From contig NZ_CABFWF030000011.1 of the NCBI RefSeq assembly GCF_902153245.2, positions 174,437 through 238,436 on the forward strand: a DNA stretch of 64,000 bases, in the 5' to 3' direction. The translations under genes and the position numbers were made by a program. This stretch comes from Pseudorhizobium endolithicum. GTDB lineage: Bacteria > Pseudomonadota > Alphaproteobacteria > Rhizobiales > Rhizobiaceae. Every line of letters starts with the position of its first letter. The stretch's first letter is position 1. This document shows positions 1-8,618 of this stretch, piece by piece. The notes below the pieces were generated by a model, which made no database searches, had not been told where the DNA came from, and saw nothing but the letters and a program-made list of their open reading frames with translations.

Positions 1-2
1 TC

Positions 3-320
3 TGCTTATGCCGACTGTCCGGTCGAAACGGGGGGCAGTTCAGTGCAGGGATGCAAGGGAGCCTTGCACCGCCAATGACCCGCGAGTTCCTGATCGGCAT
101 GATCTGGCTCGTGCTAATCGCCACCTTTCTAGCCTATGCTGTCTATTACACCAGCCTGCGGCTGTTCCCTGTGGCAAAAGTCAGTGCAGCGATCTATCTG
201 AGCCCGCCGGTGACGATGGTGTGGGCATGGATGCTGTTCTCAGAGCCTCTGACCGTGGCGATGTTTGTTGGTCTGGCAGTAACATTCATAGGAGTTTGGA
301 TGACCTCACGAAGCGAATGA
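3..320 (+). CDS. EamA/DMT-family transporter, C-terminal part (cut by window edge)
   Basis: The frame is open to the left edge, so this is the 3' end of a longer gene. The visible protein has three hydrophobic stretches. They start at FLIGMIWLVLIATFLAYAVY, run through AAIYLSPPVTMVWAWMLFSE and end in a short basic tail. This is the usual layout of the last helices of the second EamA repeat in drug/metabolite transporters, where the motif before the penultimate helix is A..YL.P....W....F.E. Such proteins are inner-membrane permeases of about 300 residues with 10 helices. The substrate cannot be inferred. An internal ATG at 51 is probably not the real start. Confidence 0.8.
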   Translation, partial: CLCRLSGRNGGQFSAGMQGSLAPPMTREFLIGMIWLVLIATFLAYAVYYTSLRLFPVAKVSAAIYLSPPVTMVWAWMLFSEPLTVAMFVGLAVTFIGVWMTSRSE

Positions 321-637
321 TAGGATTGTTCTGCAGAGAAATCTCCGAAGCAGCTGGGTTGGGCCAACTCTTAACTAATATTGGTTGCGTCTCCTCAAGA
401 CCGCTGCGATCTGCTGGTCGTCATCCTCCACATTCGTCGGCACGACTATGAAAGCGTCACCGCTGACGCTGGCGCCCGAGCTAATGTTGCTCGCACCATT
501 CGCTCAGCGGTTTTGCTTACGCTCTAGGGGAGTGCCAATAGTACTGCTTTCAATCCGGAGCTCGTTGAATTGCTGATATTCATCGGCCCTGCTGGGACAA
601 GCGAGACAGATCGGGCTTAAGCAGCGCATTTCTCGGC
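321..637. other. Intergenic stretch with no recognised gene
   Basis: This is the 317 bases between the transporter stop and the stop of the regulator read on the opposite strand. Short open frames here show no family motif or ribosome binding site. No clear terminator hairpin with a T-run was seen. Confidence 0.5.
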
Positions 638-1621
638 TTAAGGAGATGCGCGATTCAAGCCAAATCGGCGCCGGTAACTTGCGGGCGTGAGATCCGTCAC
701 TCGCTGGAATACGCGTCGAAAAGCGGTTACATCCGAATAGCCGACAGTCCAGGCAATCTGCTCCACGGCATGATTGGTACTTTCCAGCATGTCCCGCGCC
801 CTCATCATCCTCATCTGCTGCAAATATTCGGTTGGTCGCGACCCGGTTGCCTTCTTGAAGCGCCGCAAGAAGGTGCGTTCAGCCAACTTGGCCCGGGCCG
901 CAAGATCGGCCATGTCATGCGCTTCTGCTAGGTTGGCATGAAGATGGTGCTGAACGCTAAGTATGGCAGCGTCGCCATGATCGAGTTTGGGAATGAACAT
1001 GCGATATATCCCCTGGCTTCGCCGAGGTGGATCAACGAGAAGAAATCGGGCGGTGGAAAGCATCACGCTCGGCCCAAGGAGTTTCTCGACAAGCGTCAGC
1101 CCGAGATCCGTCCAGGCCAGGATGCCTCCCGCTGTGACGACATCACCATCGTCAATGACCAAGTTTTCCGCAGCCAGCTCTATTTCAGGGTAGCGCGCGG
1201 CAAGTTCGTCGCTGAAGGCCCAATGGGTCGTCGCCCTGCGGCCGTTGATCAAACCGGTCTCTGCCAAAACAAAAGCACCTGCACAGATCGAGCACACCGT
1301 CGCGCCTTGCGCATGGACCTCGGCCATCCAGGCTGCAGCAGCCGGCATCGGCGGCATCTGCGCTGGCATGATGATGCTCGGGGGCGCGATGGCAAAGCCA
1401 AGGTGGTGGGGACGTTCAGGATGACTGTCCCACACACATGACATTCCCGTCTCAAGCTCCTGCCAATGAGAAACCCGAATGACCCGCTTGGGATCGGCAT
1501 CCTGCGGAGACCACTCGCTGGCGATGCGAAAAAGATCCGTCAGCCCGTAAATGGCCGACAGCTGGCACCCCGGATAGATCAGCAATCCAACTTCGGAGGC
1601 AATCTCCACGGCTTTGGCCAT
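638..1621 (-). CDS. GlxA-type transcriptional regulator (DJ-1/PfpI domain plus AraC HTH)
   Basis: A 327-residue cytoplasmic regulator. Residues about 10-175 form a DJ-1/PfpI-like amidotransferase fold; the nucleophile-elbow segment reads CSICAGAFVLAETGLI and is followed by ATTHW. The C-terminal 100 residues carry two AraC-type helix-turn-helix units (DLAARAKLAERTFLRRFKKA, then IAWTVGYSDVTAFRRVFQRV). Length and order match the GlxA family, in which the N-terminal domain is thought to sense a ligand. It is divergent from the alpha/beta hydrolase gene at 1740 across about 118 bases, so that gene is the natural target. An imperfect palindrome sits in the gap. The ligand is unknown. Confidence 0.9.
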   Translation of the reverse strand: MAKAVEIASEVGLLIYPGCQLSAIYGLTDLFRIASEWSPQDADPKRVIRVSHWQELETGMSCVWDSHPERPHHLGFAIAPPSIIMPAQMPPMPAAAAWMAEVHAQGATVCSICAGAFVLAETGLINGRRATTHWAFSDELAARYPEIELAAENLVIDDGDVVTAGGILAWTDLGLTLVEKLLGPSVMLSTARFLLVDPPRRSQGIYRMFIPKLDHGDAAILSVQHHLHANLAEAHDMADLAARAKLAERTFLRRFKKATGSRPTEYLQQMRMMRARDMLESTNHAVEQIAWTVGYSDVTAFRRVFQRVTDLTPASYRRRFGLNRASP

Positions 1622-1657
1622 TGTGTCACTTTCAGCATGTTTTATGTCAGTTTTGCC

Positions 1658-1677
1658 ACCCGATCTTTATGTCGGGT
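1658..1677. promoter_or_regulatory. Inverted repeat between the GlxA-type regulator and the hydrolase
   Basis: ACCCGA, eight bases, TCGGGT. It is a perfect 6-bp inverted repeat in the divergent promoter region, about 60 bases before the hydrolase start. It is a possible operator for the AraC-type regulator. It could also be a short hairpin, because a T-rich run follows it on the + strand. Confidence 0.35.
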
Positions 1678-1739
1678 ATTTCTATTTTTGTCCATGACAA
1701 CGCAATGAGGCGCTGCACCATCTACGAAGGGAATTGAAC

Positions 1740-2729
1740 ATGACATCGACTTCAGAAGTGCGAGCTCTTCAGGCGACCCGCCGAGGCCTTCTGATCGGTG
1801 GTGGCGCAGCTATGTCGCTCGCGGTGTTAAACCTATCCGCACAAGCCATGAACTTCACCCTGAACAAGCCAAAGGAAAACCCTGACATGACCAACAGCTT
1901 TGTTACCACCAAGGACGGCGTCGAACTCTTCTACAAGGACTGGGGCCCGAAGGACGCGCAGCCGATCGTCTTCCACCACGGCTGGCCGCTTTCTTCTGAC
2001 GACTGGGATGCCCAGATGCTGTTCTTTCTCGCCAAGGGGTATCGCGTCGTTGCCCATGACCGCCGTGGCCATGGGCGATCCGCCCAGGTGGCCGACGGTC
2101 ACGACATGGACCATTATGCCGCTGACGCCTTTACGGTCGTAGAAGCACTGGACCTTAAGAATGCCGTGCATATCGGCCATTCGACCGGCGGCGGTGAAGT
2201 TGCACGTTACGTGGCAAAACACGGGCAGCCGGCAGGACGAGTTGCTAAGGCGGTGCTGGTCTCGGCCGTCCCGCCGCTGATGCTGAAGACGGATGCCAAT
2301 CCGGAAGGCCTGCCGATGGATGTCTTCGACGGCTTCCGCTCGGCCCTTGCCGGCAACCGTGCCCAATTCTTCCGCGACGTCCCGGCGGGTCCGTTCTACG
2401 GCTTCAATCGTGACGGCACCACAGTGCAGGAAGGCGTGATCCAGAACTGGTGGCGGCAGGGCATGATGGGCGGCGCAAAGGCACATTATGATGGCATCAA
2501 GGCCTTCTCCGAAACCGACCAGACGGAAGACCTGAAGGCGATCACCGTGCCAACGCTCGTCCTGCATGGTGAGGACGACCAAATCGTTCCGATCGCGGAC
2601 TCAGCCTACAAGTCGGTCAAGCTCCTGAAGAAGGGCCAGCTCAAGACCTATCCCGGCTTCTCGCACGGCATGCTGACCGTGAATGCGGATGTGCTGAACG
2701 AAGACCTCCTCGCCTTCGTTAAGGCTTGA
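1740..2729 (+). CDS. Secreted alpha/beta hydrolase (non-heme haloperoxidase-like)
   Basis: 329 residues. The ATG at 1740 has GAAGGG eight bases upstream and is preferred to the in-frame TTG at 1734. An N-terminal ATRRGLLIGGGAAMSLAVL segment resembles a twin-arginine or Sec signal. The mature part has the alpha/beta hydrolase fold: an HHGWP oxyanion region, HDRRGHGRS, the nucleophile elbow GHSTGGG (Ser148), a late acid in LHGEDDQIVP, and His in GFSHGML. This pattern is typical of the so-called chloroperoxidase family, whose members are mostly esterases or perhydrolases. Export to the periplasm would suit the periplasmic gluconate dehydrogenase that follows, and a lactonase or esterase role is possible. 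The true substrate is unknown. Confidence 0.85.
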   Translation: MTSTSEVRALQATRRGLLIGGGAAMSLAVLNLSAQAMNFTLNKPKENPDMTNSFVTTKDGVELFYKDWGPKDAQPIVFHHGWPLSSDDWDAQMLFFLAKGYRVVAHDRRGHGRSAQVADGHDMDHYAADAFTVVEALDLKNAVHIGHSTGGGEVARYVAKHGQPAGRVAKAVLVSAVPPLMLKTDANPEGLPMDVFDGFRSALAGNRAQFFRDVPAGPFYGFNRDGTTVQEGVIQNWWRQGMMGGAKAHYDGIKAFSETDQTEDLKAITVPTLVLHGEDDQIVPIADSAYKSVKLLKKGQLKTYPGFSHGMLTVNADVLNEDLLAFVKA

Positions 2730-2752
2730 ACGCCCCTTAAGGGGACGAAAGC

Positions 2753-2776
2753 GCTGCGGCCTCCACAGGCCGCAGC
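2753..2776 (+). terminator. Strong hairpin after the hydrolase gene
   Basis: GCTGCGGCCT, loop CCAC, AGGCCGCAGC: a perfect 10-bp GC-rich stem 24 bases after the hydrolase stop. There is no T-run after it, so it may be a weak terminator or a 3'-end protecting hairpin. The following 2777-3098 stretch has no convincing gene. The frame that opens at 2847 only joins the next gene by read-through and has no ribosome site. Confidence 0.6.
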
Positions 2777-3098
2777 CTGAATAACATCCGCCTCTAGCAG
2801 CATTTCCGAGACTTATGGAAGGCAAGCGTCGGAAGTTCTCAAGTACTTGTCGCTGGTTCAGCACGCTCCGGCCCATCTTTCTCACGTATTGTTGATCTAT
2901 GTCTTCGGTTTGGCTTTGAAGGCTCTCATCGTCGATCTCTGTTATGGCAGAACCGCCTTTGGCCCGGTCGTATGGGTGCTATCGACGGGTCAGCGCCCGC
3001 CATCAGATATTGTCCCGTCTGATTTCACGTCAACGCGGCAGGTCATAGGCTGGAACCTACGATGCCTCTCCCCGTTCAGTCCTACAAAGGAGGGGGTC

Positions 3099-3833
3099 GT
3101 GGCGAGCAAGCAACCAACACGCAGACGTTTTCTCTTCGGCATGATGACGGCAACGACCGCCATGACCGTTCCGTCGGTTCTTGCACGGTCGACTTCGGAT
3201 GAAGTTCCTTGGACGGCCGGTCGAGCGGAATTGCCACCCGCCTATCCCGACCAACGGTTCTTCACTCAGGCAGAGCGGCGTTGTGTCGATGCAATAACCG
3301 CTCGTTTGATCCCATCAGACGAGAGTGGTCCTGGCGCTCGCGAAGCTGGCGTTGTGGACTTCATCGACAGTCAGATGGCCGGCTTTTATGGACGCGGCGA
3401 ACGCTGGTACATGCAAGGACCTTTCCAAAAGGGCTTCGACGGCCAAGGCTATCAGGCTGAGCATCCTCCGGCGGCACTTTACCGTAGAACGATTGAAGCA
3501 CTCGACGCACACTGTCGTGACGCGTACGACAACCGGCCATTCGCCGATCTGTCGGAGAGTGAGCAGGACGACATTCTCAAGAGAATGGAAGATGGCGAGC
3601 TTGAACTGGACGGTGTCTCCGCCCAGACCTTCTTCGATCTTGTTCTGGACAATGCGATCGAGGGGTTCTTTTGCGACCCTATCTACGGTGGCAATCGCGA
3701 CATGGTCGGCTGGAAGCTCGTCGGCTTCCCCGGTGCACGCTACGACTACCGGGATTTTCTCGACCACAATGGAGCACGAATAGAGCTTGAGCCGGTCAGC
3801 CTGAAGGGCAGGCCGGGCTGGAACCCCGCCTGA
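3099..3833 (+). CDS. Gluconate 2-dehydrogenase subunit 3-like protein (Tat-exported small subunit)
   Basis: 244 residues from a GTG start with AAAGGAGG just upstream at 3086-3093. The start chosen removes a long upstream extension that lacks a ribosome site. The N-terminus has a twin-arginine signal (TRRRFLFGM, then a hydrophobic stretch ending about residue 28). The body matches the gluconate_2-dh3 family (residues 50-220: FF..E...VDAITARLIPSD, GAREAGVVDFID, then GGNRDMVGWKLVGFPGARYDY near the end). In known complexes this subunit chaperones or escorts the flavoprotein subunit through the Tat pathway. The next two genes encode the other two subunits. Confidence 0.92.
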   Translation: MASKQPTRRRFLFGMMTATTAMTVPSVLARSTSDEVPWTAGRAELPPAYPDQRFFTQAERRCVDAITARLIPSDESGPGAREAGVVDFIDSQMAGFYGRGERWYMQGPFQKGFDGQGYQAEHPPAALYRRTIEALDAHCRDAYDNRPFADLSESEQDDILKRMEDGELELDGVSAQTFFDLVLDNAIEGFFCDPIYGGNRDMVGWKLVGFPGARYDYRDFLDHNGARIELEPVSLKGRPGWNPA

Positions 3834-3867
3834 CCCGACCCGTGCGGCAGGCTAGACGGAGGATCAC

Positions 3868-5628
3868 ATGGCGCGGAAGCTGCCCCCAGTTGATGTTGTA
3901 CTCGTTGGTTTCGGCTGGACGGCCGCCATTCTGGCGCAGGAACTAACGGATGAGGGACTTGAAGTCCTTGCGATCGAGCGTGGCGCATGGCGGGACACGC
4001 CCACGGACTTTCCTCCCACCCTCGCTCCGGACGAACTGCGCTGGTACTGGCGCAAGGAGATGTTTGCCAACAATTCGCGCAATACGCTGACCTTCCGCAA
4101 TAACCGGGGCCAGGTAGCACTGCCGATGCGCCGCTGGGGCTCCTTCCTGCCTGGCGAGGGCGTGGGTGGAGCAGGCGTCCACTGGAACGGGCAGACATGG
4201 CGTTTCCTGCCCAGCGATTTTGTCGCCGCCAGCCACAATACGGAGCGATACGGTCCCCTGCCAGATGGCATGACGGTGCAAGACTATGGCGTGACCTATG
4301 ACGAACTGGAGCCGCATTTCGACCGGTTCGACAAGCTCTGCGGCATCGGCGGCAAGGCGGGCAACATTCGGGGCAAGATCCAAGCAGGCGGTAATCCGTT
4401 CGAAGGTTCGCGCAGCTCGGAATATCCCAATCCGCCGATGCACATGACCTTCTCGCAGCATCAGTTTGAACGCGCTACGCGCGAACTCGGTCTTAGTCCC
4501 TTCCCCGGCCCTTCCGCCAACATGAGCCAGCCTTATACGAACCCGCTGGGCTGTCAGCTCGGCCCCTGCTCCTATTGCGGGTTCTGTGAAAAGTACGGCT
4601 GTGGCAACTATTCCAAGGCCTCGCCACAAACCACGATCCTGCCCGTCTTGATGACGAAGCCGAACTTCAAGCTGAAAACACACAATGAGGTTCTGCGGGT
4701 GAAGCTCGACAAGTCGGGCCGCCGCGCGACAGGCGTCATCCATGTCGATACCCAGGGAAACGAATACGAACAGCCCGCCGAACTTGTTATCCTATGCGCC
4801 TACCAACTCTGGAACACGCATCTGATGATGCTGTCCGGCATTGGGGAGATCTATAATCCCGCCACCGGAGAAGGTCTCGTCGGCAAGAACTATTGCTACC
4901 AGGTGATGTCGTCGGCAGACGTCTTCTACGAAGACAAATACACCAACGAGTTCGCTGGAGCAGGCGCGCTCGGCATGTGCGTCGATGACTTCAATGGCGA
5001 CAACTTCGATCACACAGGATTGGACTTCATCGGCGGCGGCTACATTGCCAACTGGACCACAAATGCGCGTCCGATTGAAACGCACCCTACACCCGAGGGG
5101 ACGGCGAATTGGGGATCGGCCTGGAAGAAGGCGGTCAAGGAGAACTTTCTGAAGTCGACGAGCGTGGGGGCGCATGGCGCCTCCATGGCCTATGCCAACA
5201 ACTATCTCGATCTCGATCCCACCTACACGGACGCCTATGGACGACCGCTGATGCGGATGACCTATGACTTCACCCCGAATGACCTCAAGATGAGCGCCTT
5301 TCTGACAGAGCGCGTGAAGGAGATCGCAGAGCGTATGGGTGGGCGGGAGATCAAGCTCAACACCCGCGACGGCCCCTACGATTCCATGCCCTACCAGACG
5401 ACCCACAATACTGGCGGCACGATCATGGGCAGCAACCCCTCGAACAGCGTCGTCAACCGCTACCTACAAAGCTGGGACGTGCCGAACCTGTTCGTCATGG
5501 GGGCCGGGGTCTTCCCTCAAAATGCAGGTTACAATCCGACAGGCACGGTAGCTGCCCTCACCTATTGGGCAGCCGATGCGATCCGCAACCAGTACCTTCG
5601 CAGTCCAGGCCCGATGGTGCAGGCATGA
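3868..5628 (+). CDS. GMC oxidoreductase, gluconate 2-dehydrogenase-type flavoprotein subunit
   Basis: 586 residues. An N-terminal FAD-binding motif (VLVGFGWTAAILAQEL, then IERGAW) is followed by the GMC signature region GGAGVHWNGQTWRF. A Cys-rich segment has Cys229, 234, 237, 240 and 245. The GMC C-terminal domain has HNTGGTIMG and GYNPTGTVAAL. FAD-dependent gluconate, glucose and sorbitol dehydrogenases of this family oxidise a sugar or polyol in the periplasm and pass electrons to a membrane cytochrome c. In the related glucose dehydrogenase a Cys motif binds an iron-sulfur cluster. The protein has no signal peptide of its own and presumably rides out with the Tat-tagged subunit encoded just upstream. 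The substrate is not certain. Confidence 0.93.
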   Translation: MARKLPPVDVVLVGFGWTAAILAQELTDEGLEVLAIERGAWRDTPTDFPPTLAPDELRWYWRKEMFANNSRNTLTFRNNRGQVALPMRRWGSFLPGEGVGGAGVHWNGQTWRFLPSDFVAASHNTERYGPLPDGMTVQDYGVTYDELEPHFDRFDKLCGIGGKAGNIRGKIQAGGNPFEGSRSSEYPNPPMHMTFSQHQFERATRELGLSPFPGPSANMSQPYTNPLGCQLGPCSYCGFCEKYGCGNYSKASPQTTILPVLMTKPNFKLKTHNEVLRVKLDKSGRRATGVIHVDTQGNEYEQPAELVILCAYQLWNTHLMMLSGIGEIYNPATGEGLVGKNYCYQVMSSADVFYEDKYTNEFAGAGALGMCVDDFNGDNFDHTGLDFIGGGYIANWTTNARPIETHPTPEGTANWGSAWKKAVKENFLKSTSVGAHGASMAYANNYLDLDPTYTDAYGRPLMRMTYDFTPNDLKMSAFLTERVKEIAERMGGREIKLNTRDGPYDSMPYQTTHNTGGTIMGSNPSNSVVNRYLQSWDVPNLFVMGAGVFPQNAGYNPTGTVAALTYWAADAIRNQYLRSPGPMVQA

Positions 5629-6854
5629 CCAAGACGCCTTTCGCCATTGCCGCAACGCTTGTGTTGACGATTGCTCCAGCATCTTCCTCCGGTCATGCGC
5701 AGGAGAACTCGTTCGCGCAGGTCGAACGAGGACGCTATGCAGTCGCCACGGGGAACTGCCAGGGTTGTCACACCATTCCCGGCGAGGCTCCTTTCTCAGG
5801 AGGCCGGGGGTTGGAAACGCCGTTTGGCACGATCTACACGCCCAACATAACCTTCGAGGCCGAGACTGGGCTCGGGGAATGGTCAAAGGACGATTTCTGG
5901 CAAGCCATGCATAACGGCGTCGGCCGCGACGGTTCTCACCTTTACCCCGCCTTCCCCTACCCGCACTTCACAAAGATGCCTCGAGCAGAGGTCGACGCCA
6001 TATACGATTACCTCGCCACCATTCCCCGTGTTCGGCGGGAGAAACCGGAAAACGACCTGCCGTTCCCGCTCAACCAGCGCATGGCGCTTCTGGGATGGAA
6101 ATGGATGTTCTTCGAGCCCGGCGAGTACCAGGAGAATCCCGACAAAAGTCCCGAGTGGAACCGAGGCGCCTATCTTGTGGAAGGTCCCGGCCATTGCGCC
6201 GGTTGCCACACGCCGAAAAACCTTGCCGGTGCGGACAAGAAGGACCAGAACCTGCAGGGCGGTGTTCTGGAGAACTGGTCGGCGCCAAGCATTCGCGCCG
6301 GGAGGAATGGCGCGTTAGCGGATTGGTCTGAGGACGACATCGTCGAGTTTCTCCGGGCCGGAAGGAACCGACACACGGCGGCCTTCTCTACGATGGCAGA
6401 GGTCATCGAACTTTCCACGCAACACATGACGGACCGCGACCTAAGAGCCATTGCGATCTATCTGAAAGACCGGGAGGGTGACGGTGAACGCAAGGAAGCG
6501 GATGCACCAGACGAGGTCGTCGTCACCGCTGGTGAAGCCATCTACTTCGACAACTGCAGCGCCTGCCATACCTCGGATGGCTCGGGCATACCACGCTTTT
6601 TCGCTCCGTTGGCCGGCTCAGGCAAGGTTAACAATGAAGATGCGACCACGGTAATCCGCGTGATCCTGGAAGGCGCCCGTTCCGTGCCGACCAAGACTCA
6701 CCCCTCGCCACTTTCGATGCCAGCCTTCGATTGGAAACTGACGGACGAACAGATAGCTGCCGTCGTCAGTTACATTCGTTCAAGCTGGGGAAATCAGGCA
6801 GGTGCCGTCACCGCAGACCAGGTGGCGGATCTGCGTGAAGCACTGAAGGATTAG
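5625..6854 (+). CDS. Triheme cytochrome c subunit of the GMC dehydrogenase
   Basis: 409 residues. The ATG overlaps the stop of the flavoprotein gene (ATGA), indicating translational coupling. A Sec signal peptide of about 25 residues ends near SSGHAQ. Three c-type heme sites are visible: CQGCH at residue 45, CAGCH at 191 and CSACH at 311, each in its own cytochrome c domain. The spacing matches the cytochrome subunits of gluconate and alcohol dehydrogenases. These carry electrons from the flavin to ubiquinone or directly to an oxidase. A terminal oxidase follows 1.8 kb downstream. Residues near the C-terminus lack an obvious membrane anchor. Confidence 0.93.
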   Translation: MTKTPFAIAATLVLTIAPASSSGHAQENSFAQVERGRYAVATGNCQGCHTIPGEAPFSGGRGLETPFGTIYTPNITFEAETGLGEWSKDDFWQAMHNGVGRDGSHLYPAFPYPHFTKMPRAEVDAIYDYLATIPRVRREKPENDLPFPLNQRMALLGWKWMFFEPGEYQENPDKSPEWNRGAYLVEGPGHCAGCHTPKNLAGADKKDQNLQGGVLENWSAPSIRAGRNGALADWSEDDIVEFLRAGRNRHTAAFSTMAEVIELSTQHMTDRDLRAIAIYLKDREGDGERKEADAPDEVVVTAGEAIYFDNCSACHTSDGSGIPRFFAPLAGSGKVNNEDATTVIRVILEGARSVPTKTHPSPLSMPAFDWKLTDEQIAAVVSYIRSSWGNQAGAVTADQVADLREALKD

Positions 6855-6882
6855 ACTGACCAACACCAACGGAGGAAGTTAG

Positions 6883-7398
6883 ATGATACGCCAGATATTG
6901 GCCACGACAATTGCAGTCCTGGCGATCAGCGGCGCCGCCAATGCGCAGGATGCAGCAACAGCCTCTGCAAGTTTCGTAAATGCGGACGGACAGGCGAATG
7001 GCAATGCAGAGTTGGCCGGTATGACTGCCGGCGGTGTCCTGATCCGGCTGGAAGTCACTGGCCTGCCCGCCAACCAGTGGGTCGCCTTCCATGTTCATGA
7101 GACCGGAAGCTGCGACCACGCAACCAACCATGAATCCGCAGGCGGACACTTCAATCCAGGCTCCAGGGAGCACGGCTACAAGTCTGCCAATGGACCCCAT
7201 GCTGGCGACATGCCCAATCAGTATGTCGGTTCAGATGGTGCATTGCGCGCTGAAATCTTCAACCACATGGTGTCGCTAGACGACGGCGAGACTGGCATCA
7301 GGGGACGCGCGCTTATGGTGCATGCAATGGGCGATGACTACGAAAGCCAACCTTCAGGAGATGCAGGTGATCGGCTGGCTTGCGCAGTGATTGAATAG
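6883..7398 (+). CDS. sodC: Periplasmic Cu/Zn superoxide dismutase
   Basis: 171 residues with a Sec signal (cleavage near ANAQDA). Copper and zinc ligands are recognisable: FHVHETGSC, GGHFNP, HGYKSANGPHAGDMPN and the late GDAGDRLACAVIE; the two conserved cysteines are also there. It removes superoxide in the periplasm. The gene has its own GGAGG site and follows the cytochrome gene by 28 bases. It is probably cotranscribed with the dehydrogenase, an arrangement that would protect against superoxide leaking from the periplasmic flavoprotein. Length is normal for bacterial SodC. Confidence 0.95.
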   Translation: MIRQILATTIAVLAISGAANAQDAATASASFVNADGQANGNAELAGMTAGGVLIRLEVTGLPANQWVAFHVHETGSCDHATNHESAGGHFNPGSREHGYKSANGPHAGDMPNQYVGSDGALRAEIFNHMVSLDDGETGIRGRALMVHAMGDDYESQPSGDAGDRLACAVIE

Positions 7399-7588
7399 CC
7401 GCGACGTTCACGGCTTGTTGTGGGCCATCTACTGGCTCCCACCGTGTCCTGCCCTAGATGGACATTGGAAGTAGGGGAGCCAGAAAATTGATGAAACATC
7501 CGGAAAGTGCTGCAGCTCTACCGGCAGGAGGCAGCTCGAAGATAGCGGACACAGGAGTATTCGGTACTGCCCTGAACGGGAACTCAGC

Positions 7589-8089
7589 GTGATCCTAGCC
7601 CTGAAAGTCCTACATATCGCAGCCATCGCCATCTGGGTGGGAGGCATCATCAGCCTTCCGGGCCTCTATGTTCAGCGAGCATATGTTCAGGACAAGGAGT
7701 CTCTTTATCGCCTGCAGATGATGGTGCGGTTTGCCTATGTCTCGATCATATCCCCTGCCGCCTTTCTTGCGGTCATCAGCGGCACACTGCTAATCTTCGG
7801 AAGAGAAACCTTCGCTGGCTGGTTCTCCATCAAGCTCTTTTTCGTCGGGCTTCTGGTCATCCTGCACGTCCTCACCGGCCTCGTCATCATTCGCCTGTTC
7901 AGAGAAGGCGAGATCTATCCGGTTTGGCGGTTCATCGTGACGACCATCATCGCCTGCGCAGTGAGCCTCGTTATTCTGCTGGTTGTCCTGGCCAAGCCGC
8001 CGATCGACGTTGCCGTCCCCGAGATCCTCATGGAGCCGGGTGGCTTACGGCGTCTGCTTCAGGACCTCAGTCCCTGGATGATACCATGA
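7589..8089 (+). CDS. HemJ/CopD-like four-helix membrane protein
   Basis: 166 residues from a GTG start. Four membrane helices are predicted by eye. The first carries LHIAAIAIWVGG and is followed by LPGLYVQRAY; this His...Trp and Leu-Pro...Arg spacing resembles HemJ (protoporphyrinogen oxidase) and the CopD superfamily. Related proteins are often encoded next to heme-copper oxidases, where a role in heme or copper supply is suspected. The oxidase genes begin about 530 bases downstream. A true HemJ function is not proved because the match is only in the first helices. It overlaps the convergent gene 8067-8567 by 23 bases. Confidence 0.7.
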   Translation: MILALKVLHIAAIAIWVGGIISLPGLYVQRAYVQDKESLYRLQMMVRFAYVSIISPAAFLAVISGTLLIFGRETFAGWFSIKLFFVGLLVILHVLTGLVIIRLFREGEIYPVWRFIVTTIIACAVSLVILLVVLAKPPIDVAVPEILMEPGGLRRLLQDLSPWMIP

Positions 8090-8567
8090 GGCCAATGCCG
8101 TGATCGAAGATGAGCTTGCCGCCGTGCCATCCGGCCATCCCGGTTATGACAGCCGCCATCACCGAAACGAGCAATCCATGGGGCAACACATTGGCGGCTT
8201 CCGTTACCCTCATCCCCCAGTTGAGGCCGCATATCGCGATCAAAGTCACGGCAGCGATGGCGTGTGCCCAACTTGCCACCCGTTCACGTATGCCCGCGAC
8301 GGCAAGCAATTCGACTGTTCCCACGACGCCAGCCGCCAGGCCCAGAAAGAAGGCGCCACCAGAAGACCAAACACCTACGCGCAACCAGAATGGGTCGGCC
8401 GACCACCAGTAAAAGACATCGACGCCAAGCGTGACGAAGACAAGTGCAATCGGAAAATGAACGGTCATGGCATGCAGAGGATGACCGGCGACGGCCACCG
8501 CCGAACTCGCGTCCTTCTCCTGGATCTTGGAGATCACCGGGTTGGCACTGTCACTCGTCTCTTCCAT
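8067..8567 (-). CDS. DUF2231-family membrane protein
   Basis: 166 residues starting at the ATG at 8567, which has GAGGAG nine bases upstream. The protein opens with a polar stretch, then HPLHAMTVHFPIALVFVTLG, which is the hallmark of DUF2231 (His-Pro...His-Phe-Pro). Three further helices follow. DUF2231 proteins are common next to cytochrome and copper genes and have no proven function. The conserved histidines could bind heme. It reads opposite to its neighbours, with its start only about 50 bases from the start of the oxidase subunit II gene, so the two share a divergent promoter region. Confidence 0.8.
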   Translation of the reverse strand: MEETSDSANPVISKIQEKDASSAVAVAGHPLHAMTVHFPIALVFVTLGVDVFYWWSADPFWLRVGVWSSGGAFFLGLAAGVVGTVELLAVAGIRERVASWAHAIAAVTLIAICGLNWGMRVTEAANVLPHGLLVSVMAAVITGMAGWHGGKLIFDHGIGLMVSSRD

Positions 8568-8618
8568 TGCGACGCTCCTCTTTGGCGGACAATTCCTCTC
8601 CCGCATCGCTTGTTCCCA

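Noticed and set aside
1833..2582. 249-codon frame antisense to the alpha/beta hydrolase
   Set aside because: Composition (many His, Arg, Val) and position indicate an antisense shadow of the hydrolase gene.
8100..8618. Upstream extension of the oxidase subunit II reading frame (about 173 codons)
   Set aside because: It is antisense to the well-supported DUF2231 gene and shows no cupredoxin or signal-like sequence; a lipoprotein signal begins at 8619.
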